Below, piece by piece: positions 61,101-64,000 of a stretch of 64,000 bases of DNA. Position numbers and translations under genes: made by a program. The notes beneath the pieces are model-generated. The model was not told the DNA's origin. It saw nothing but the letters and a program-made list of their open reading frames with translations, and did not search any database. Each line of letters opens with the position of its first letter. The first letter of the stretch is position 1. Source of the stretch: Brassica napus (Eukaryota > Streptophyta > Magnoliopsida > Brassicales > Brassicaceae); NCBI RefSeq assembly GCF_020379485.1, contig NC_063437.1, positions 5,590,806 to 5,654,805 of the forward strand, read 5' to 3'.

Positions 61101-61347
61101 AGTAATTTGGCGTGAAACCTCTATATATTAAATGCTTCAAAACATTTTCACGATTTGCTAATTTCGAATTATTGCATTCTCGACAAAGACATAACATCTT
61201 ACCACTTTCTTGGGCGAGCGGTGTGGAATCTGCTCGATGCATAAATGTCTCCAGCCCCGCAAGGTATTCTTTCGTCACTCTCCTGTTAGCATCTCTATGC
61301 ATATATATCCACCTCCGCAACTCAAAAATATTCCCGAAGCCCGACAT
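58170..61347 (-). pseudogene. TNP2-like transposase gene of the CACTA element
   Basis: The minus-strand gene starts at 61347 (M-S-G-F-G). Residues 5-85 form the transposase-associated domain (RRWIYMHRDANRRVTKEYL, then CRECNN). The TNP2 core includes YYETQKLVYSLGLP, CRFCKKPRF, FMLLLWTTSDFPAYGMLSGW-like blocks and CPYC. A frameshift near 59745 and an in-frame TGA at 59660-59662 interrupt it. The frame resumes at 59629 (NFFENIMNTILDV; GMKSHDCHVF). An intron (59250-59160) precedes the DUF4218-like part (IGAFFRDLS, EKIFPLGFFDLMEHLAVHLP), where TGA at 58924-58926 is a further stop. A DUF4216-like end (EPFILDSQADQV, ILLIDPHNHE) lies at 58400-58185. TNP2 cuts the CACTA ends; this copy is inactivated. 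Confidence 0.8.
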
Positions 61348-61789
61348 TTTTTTTCTTTCACGTTTTTTTTATTGTTGGTGTGTTTAAAATGATGTTCACA
61401 CGTCCATATTTATAGGAAATTTTCGAATTTGGTAGTTGTGATTTTTCTAGGAATTTACGACGAAATTTAGTTAGGTGGCCGAAAAAACGTGTTACAACTA
61501 CAAAGTTGGTGGATTCAAAATTTCATCGCTAAGTAGAGTTAAAATATTTCCTCGTAAAGTACACGCTATATTTACGAAGAGTTTACGAGGAAAGCGTATT
61601 TCCTCGTAAAAGCCATGTGACATTATTTTGACTTTACGAGGAAATGATTTCGTCGTTATTTTACGAGGAAATAACGCTGATTTTATATTTCCTCGTAAGT
61701 TCTTCGTAAAGTCGACGTAAATTTACAAGGGTTAGTTTTCCTTGTTAAGTTTCCTCGCTAAATTTGTGTTTTCTTGTAGTAACATCTAA

Positions 61790-63098
61790 TCTATTAATTT
61801 AGGGTCCTATTTTTTATCTACTGTTTAAAAGTCATTGTAAGACCATTTGTTTAACATGTTTTATGTTATATTTTATATTAATCATTTAATATACAACATT
61901 TAAACAGAAAATCAGACAGAATATTTTTTTAATTATTAATATGTTATATATTAAATGTATTAGCACTTTAAAATATAAAAAAATCGTGCCCATTTACCTA
62001 TATTTTAGGAATTATCAATATGATGTGTTAAAAAAAGGGTTAAAATTAGAAATAATGCGAAAGATGTTAAAATGGTGGGTTAACTATTTTAACTTTCATA
62101 TGTAATATTTATATAACCTTTCATTAAACTTATAAAATTATTTCTAATTTAAAATGTAATTATAATGAAACTAAAAACAAGTGTGAATGCAAAATTAAAA
62201 ACGTTAAAAAATTCAGTATATATTATATTATATTTAAAATAAAAGCTTTTGCAATATCTAATTTATTAAATTAAATTCTTATGACTTTTTTATGTGTGAT
62301 CTTTTATTTGGACCATGTCTTAGAAAATTTATTAAATTACACATAATTTAATTACAATATCATTAATATCTTAATCTTTTATTTGAAATACAAATAAGCA
62401 ACTTTCCTTATAAAATTCAAACAAAATATTTAAAAACACTATTTGCAATTTATTTTTGTAATTAATTCGTTTAAATTCTGATTATTATTAAAATGTAATT
62501 AAATATAAAATTAATTCAGTTTTGATTTAAAAATTAAAATTAAAATCACATCAAATAATTTAATTATATTTTACTGATAACTGAAATTTAAATTAATTAA
62601 TTTTGGGAATAAAAATTTAAAATTTTTTGTAAGAATTTTTTCAAAATATTCATTTGTATTTGAAATAAAAAATTAAAAATTAAAATATATCTAATCTATT
62701 TAATTAAAGTTATATTTTGGATTTCATATGTTATATTTTAATTTTGAACTATCAAACACGGGTTCATCTAATCAATTTAAATTTTATTATATAAAATATT
62801 TATAAAAAAATCTCTAACGATTTAAAGCTGGATAGAATAGAAAATTAAGATTACAATTAGTAGTTTAGGATGACTCATTTAGAGTTAGATTTGATATCGA
62901 CTTATGGTTGATACTCCATATGCAAAGACTAATATTCGATTTTTAGATTCCAGGGGCGACGTCCGATCCTTCTTAAAGATAAAAAATACGAACTCAAAAA
63001 ATCTGTAAAGCAAAATAATTGTTTAAAATGAAACTTAGCCGCGCAAAATAAATATTTAAAATGAAACGTTACCGCGCATGGCGCGGGTTCTATTCTAG
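61790..63098 (+). mobile_element. Helitron, non-autonomous
   Basis: The 3' end is clear: hairpin CCGCGC-ATG-GCGCGG (63072-63086), then ATTCTAG and host T (63099). The 5' end is probably TCTATTAATTTAGGG at 61790, though TCTAATC at 61785 is possible and would place it directly against the CACTA target duplication. The interior is very AT-rich and non-coding. Confidence 0.65.
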
Positions 63099-63294
63099 TT
63101 TTAATATTAAAAAAAAGTGGAACACTTTATCTTTGACGGGTTTCTCCACCCGGGCTAGGGAACGCGCTTCTTGTCGTCTCGTCACCTCCATGTTGAAATT
63201 TTTTTGAACCCTAATTCCCAATTTCATATAACCTAAACACGGGTTTGTGGTTTCCTTGATTGTACTTTGTGTTTACAGTCTCTTTGTTTGCCTC

Positions 63295-64000
63295 TTATGT
63301 TTGGTTTTGGGCGCGGGAAGAACCCCCTTTGTTTGGTTTTGGCTCCGACAAGAGAGCTTGCGCGTCAGGTTGAGAAGGAGTTCAGGGAATTTGCTCCAAG
63401 CTTGGATACTATATGTCTTTACGGAGGTACACCGATGGGACAGCAAGTGCGGGAGCTCAACTATGGTGTTGATGTTGCTGTTGAGACTCCATGTCGTATC
63501 ATTGATCTGATGAAAAGGGGAGTTTGTGGTTCTTGATGAAGCGGATCAGATGCTTCAGGTTGGATTTGTGTAGGATGCGGAAGTTATATTGGGAAGTTGC
63601 CTGAGAAACGTTAGAGCATGATGTTTTCTGCTATAATGCCGAGTTGGATTAGATCGCTAACCAAAAAGTACCTGAATAATTCTTTGACGATTGATCTCGT
63701 GAGTAATCTCACACCTTCTTGTGAATATATTATTTCTTACTGTGATTTTTCTTGCTATTTATCAGTCATGTTTATGTATTGCAAGGATTTATAGTACATT
63801 TTTTTCCTTTTCAGGCTCATGGTAAAGGAGGAAAATTCATTGTTGTTCAGGTGGTTATGGTGGTAGTGGTAGATATGGTGGTGATCGTTTAGGAGGATCA
63901 GACAACCATTATTCTGGCGGTTCAGACCGTTCTTCCAGTTACAGGGGCTTTGGTTCAGGAGGTTCGTTCATCAGGTTTTGCAGGATTTGGTTCAGGCCGT
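63295..64000 (+). pseudogene. DEAD-box RNA helicase relic, PMH/RH53-RH9 type
   Basis: It begins near [20 protein letters not shown] (motif Ia), then YGGTP and [12 protein letters not shown], where the usual TPGR of motif Ib is TPCR. A deletion and frame change then lead into [14 protein letters not shown] (motif II). Motif III is SAI instead of SAT. Two TAG codons (about 63570 and 63612) interrupt it. A GT-AG intron (63699-63814) is kept, so it is not a processed copy. Then HGKGGKFIV jumps directly into a Gly-rich tail (GGYGGSGRYGGDR), so motifs IV-VI are missing. The functional relatives are mitochondrial RNA helicases for group II intron splicing. No Walker A exon was found to the left. It runs past the window end. 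Confidence 0.8.

Larger units (their letters stand above)
54270..61781. mobile_element. CACTA (En/Spm) transposon, nearly complete, decayed genes
   Basis: The left end CACTACAAGAAAACAT matches the complement of the right end TGTTTTCTTGTAGTA, where the last G has become A. ACA flanks both sides (54267-54269, 61782-61784), the 3-bp duplication of CACTA elements. Subterminal blocks at 54293-54670 and 61440-61765 are filled with TTTCCTCGTAA / TTACGAGGAA words, the presumed TNPA-binding sites. Inside, on the minus strand, are a TNP2-like transposase gene (61347 to about 58170) and a TNPA-like gene (56642-54840). Both carry mutations, so the copy is unlikely to move by itself. Confidence 0.92.

Overview
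This window looks like nuclear DNA of a crucifer, most likely a Brassica species. Three well-preserved host genes are recognisable: a CER26-type BAHD protein, the chloroplast co-chaperone J20, and a receptor-like protein of the AtRLP47-50 type. The order CER26 - J20 - RLP matches my memory of Arabidopsis chromosome 4 near At4g13840 - At4g13830 - At4g13810. The rest is AT-rich and mostly transposable elements, which fits an expanded Brassica intergenic region. No tRNA, rRNA or CRISPR locus is visible.

Layout. 0-5.8 kb: decayed Ty3/gypsy material. It has a broken antisense ORF rich in S-I-D triplets, three tandem-repeat arrays, an LTR ending at 4483 and a protease-region fragment. 6.2-7.9 kb: a SINE-like sequence abutting a Helitron. 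11.3-17.7 kb: CER26, whose 5.1 kb intron holds three inverted-repeat elements, two with perfect 9-bp target duplications. 18.3-19.6 kb: J20 on the minus strand. 21.4-23.3 kb: a second Helitron. 24.6-26.9 kb: a non-autonomous CACTA element. 28-35.9 kb: a gypsy gag-pol relic, a hAT-like element, an Emigrant-like MITE, simple repeats and a second LTR of the same group as the first, inverted. 36.5-37.6 kb: an RPA1-like relic. 38.7-40.9 kb: a Helitron with an internal ~730-bp tandem duplication.

41.2-50.4 kb: a small receptor-like-protein cluster. One full-length copy carries a single frameshift, one short remnant follows, and one copy is intact. Between them lies a transposon with a 27-bp minisatellite that repeats an E2F-type site (TTTTCCCGCC). 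50.8-53.7 kb: a Helitron inserted in a TA microsatellite, carrying an RPA1-like gene fragment. 54.3-61.8 kb: an almost complete CACTA (En/Spm) element with a TNPA-like and a TNP2-like gene, both mutated. 61.8-63.1 kb: a Helitron. 63.3-64 kb: a broken DEAD-box helicase gene like the mitochondrial PMH/RH53-RH9 group, running off the window.

How the genes relate. The host genes are not a functional operon: CER26 works in cuticular wax elongation, J20 in plastid protein quality control, and the RLPs are predicted surface receptors. What links them is position and a heavy transposon load. The points most worth follow-up are the E2F-site array between the RLPs, the ~1.1 kb foldback element in the CER26 intron, the hairpin-forming 39-bp repeats beside the gypsy LTR, and the two CACTA elements that share termini but differ in subterminal repeats.
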